21,987 bases of DNA, taken from JBGPHT01 sp041484525 (GTDB lineage Bacteria > Acidobacteriota > Terriglobia > Bryobacterales > Bryobacteraceae). Both the position numbers and the translations under genes were made by a program. Every line of letters starts with the position of its first letter. The first letter of the stretch is position 1. The stretch is from assembly GCA_041484525.1 (NCBI GenBank), contig JBGPHT010000129.1, positions 1-21,987 on the forward strand, given 5' to 3'. The notes beneath the pieces were generated by a model that did not search any database, was not told the DNA's origin, and was given only the letters and a program-made list of their open reading frames with translations. Positions 21,581 through 21,987 of the stretch are shown here, piece after piece.

Positions 21581-21987
21581 TTGGATGCGACGTACAGCGT
21601 GGGGGACGCGCTGTCTGGGGTCGGAGTGTATTCGCGCGAGATTCTGTGGGGGCTGGCGGCGGCGCATCCGGAGGCGCGGTTCCTATGGTGGTACCGGCCG
21701 CATCGCTATTGGCGCGCGTACGATGAGGCGCTTCCCGCAAACGTTAGCCGCGGACTACTGTTATCGCGCGGCTTCTTTCACGGGTTGAACCAGAGGCTGC
21801 CCAATCGGCGGCAGCAGTATGCGGTGACGACGTTTCACGACCTGTTCGTAATGACGGGCGAGTATTCGACAAGCGAGTTTCGGAAGCGTTTTACGGAACA
21901 GGCGCGCGACGCGGCGGCGCGGAGCGACCGGATCATCGCGGTTTCGGAGTTTACGAAGCGGCAGGTGGTGGAGTTGCTGGGCGTGCC
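21581..21987 (+). CDS. Glycosyltransferase (GT4-like), N-terminal part, cut by window end
   Basis: The frame starting at 21572 reads KIALDATYSVGDALSGVGVY, then SREILWGLAAAHPEARFLWW, and further on TTFHDLFVMTGEYSTSEFRK and SDRIIAVSEFTKRQVVELLG. This is the N-terminal Rossmann domain of GT-B fold, family-4-like glycosyltransferases (glycine-rich GVGVYSREIL, then HDLF and AVSEFTK). No ATG or GTG is found where the family usually starts: the codon at the expected methionine is CTA (21569-21571). TTG at 21581 was taken as the first usable start, giving a slightly short N-terminus. It is probably co-transcribed with rlpA and the sigma-54 activator. The C-terminal donor-binding domain lies outside the window. 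Confidence 0.8.
   Translation, partial: MDATYSVGDALSGVGVYSREILWGLAAAHPEARFLWWYRPHRYWRAYDEALPANVSRGLLLSRGFFHGLNQRLPNRRQQYAVTTFHDLFVMTGEYSTSEFRKRFTEQARDAAARSDRIIAVSEFTKRQVVELLGV

Overview
The window looks like a chromosomal segment of a GC-rich Acidobacteriota bacterium, most likely of the Solibacter/Bryobacter type. This is inferred from gene content, not from a marker gene. The supporting families are an ADOP-type (acidobacterial duplicated orphan permease) MacB/FtsX protein, a very large Oar-like TonB-dependent receptor with an N-terminal carboxypeptidase-regulatory domain, a Tat-signal SelA-like PLP enzyme, and a CRTAC1-type FG-GAP/ASPIC protein. No rRNA, tRNA or CRISPR array was seen.

Layout. 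1-760: mobile-element debris on the minus strand. An IS630-family transposase gene carries a one-base frameshift in an A7 run and is then interrupted, in the sense orientation, by what looks like the 5' end of a group II intron that runs off the left edge. A small Fis-type helix-turn-helix remnant lies beside it. 766-3192 (minus): an ABC exporter and a DsbA-like thiol oxidoreductase, probably one operon. 3209-3337: a nearly perfect 50-bp inverted repeat in the gap to the divergent exosortase. 3426-4945 (plus): exosortase and EpsI-domain protein, overlapping by ATGA. 5078-8526 (plus): a signalling block of a hybrid histidine kinase with two receivers, a degenerate GGDEF protein and a PAS-PAS protein without an output domain. 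8778-13790 (plus): the TonB-dependent receptor, a hairpin, and the SelA-like enzyme with a Tat-like leader. 13800-14093 (minus): a TPR gene remnant. 14140-15921 (plus): the FG-GAP/ASPIC protein. 15949-17080 (minus): a 'mobile mystery protein' A/B pair, with A (XRE regulator) intact behind a clear promoter-operator and B (Fic) broken by two apparent frameshifts. 17430-19796 (minus): ADOP permease. 19926 to the right edge (plus): RlpA-like protein, a receiver-less sigma-54 activator starting directly after the rlpA stop codon, and the start of a glycosyltransferase.

How they work together. Much of the window concerns the cell envelope: exosortase/EpsI sorting, ABC export, periplasmic disulfide chemistry, outer-membrane uptake, RlpA and glycosyl transfer. 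Dedicated regulators sit beside these genes (the kinase/GGDEF/PAS block next to the exosortase, the sigma-54 activator between rlpA and the glycosyltransferase). The accessory and decaying parts are the IS630/intron composite, the palindromic repeat, the TPR remnant and the mobile mystery pair. No wholly new system was found. The best leads are the nested intron-in-IS, the output-less signalling block beside the exosortase, the exported SelA-like enzyme with an extra C-terminal domain, and the operator of the mobile mystery module.
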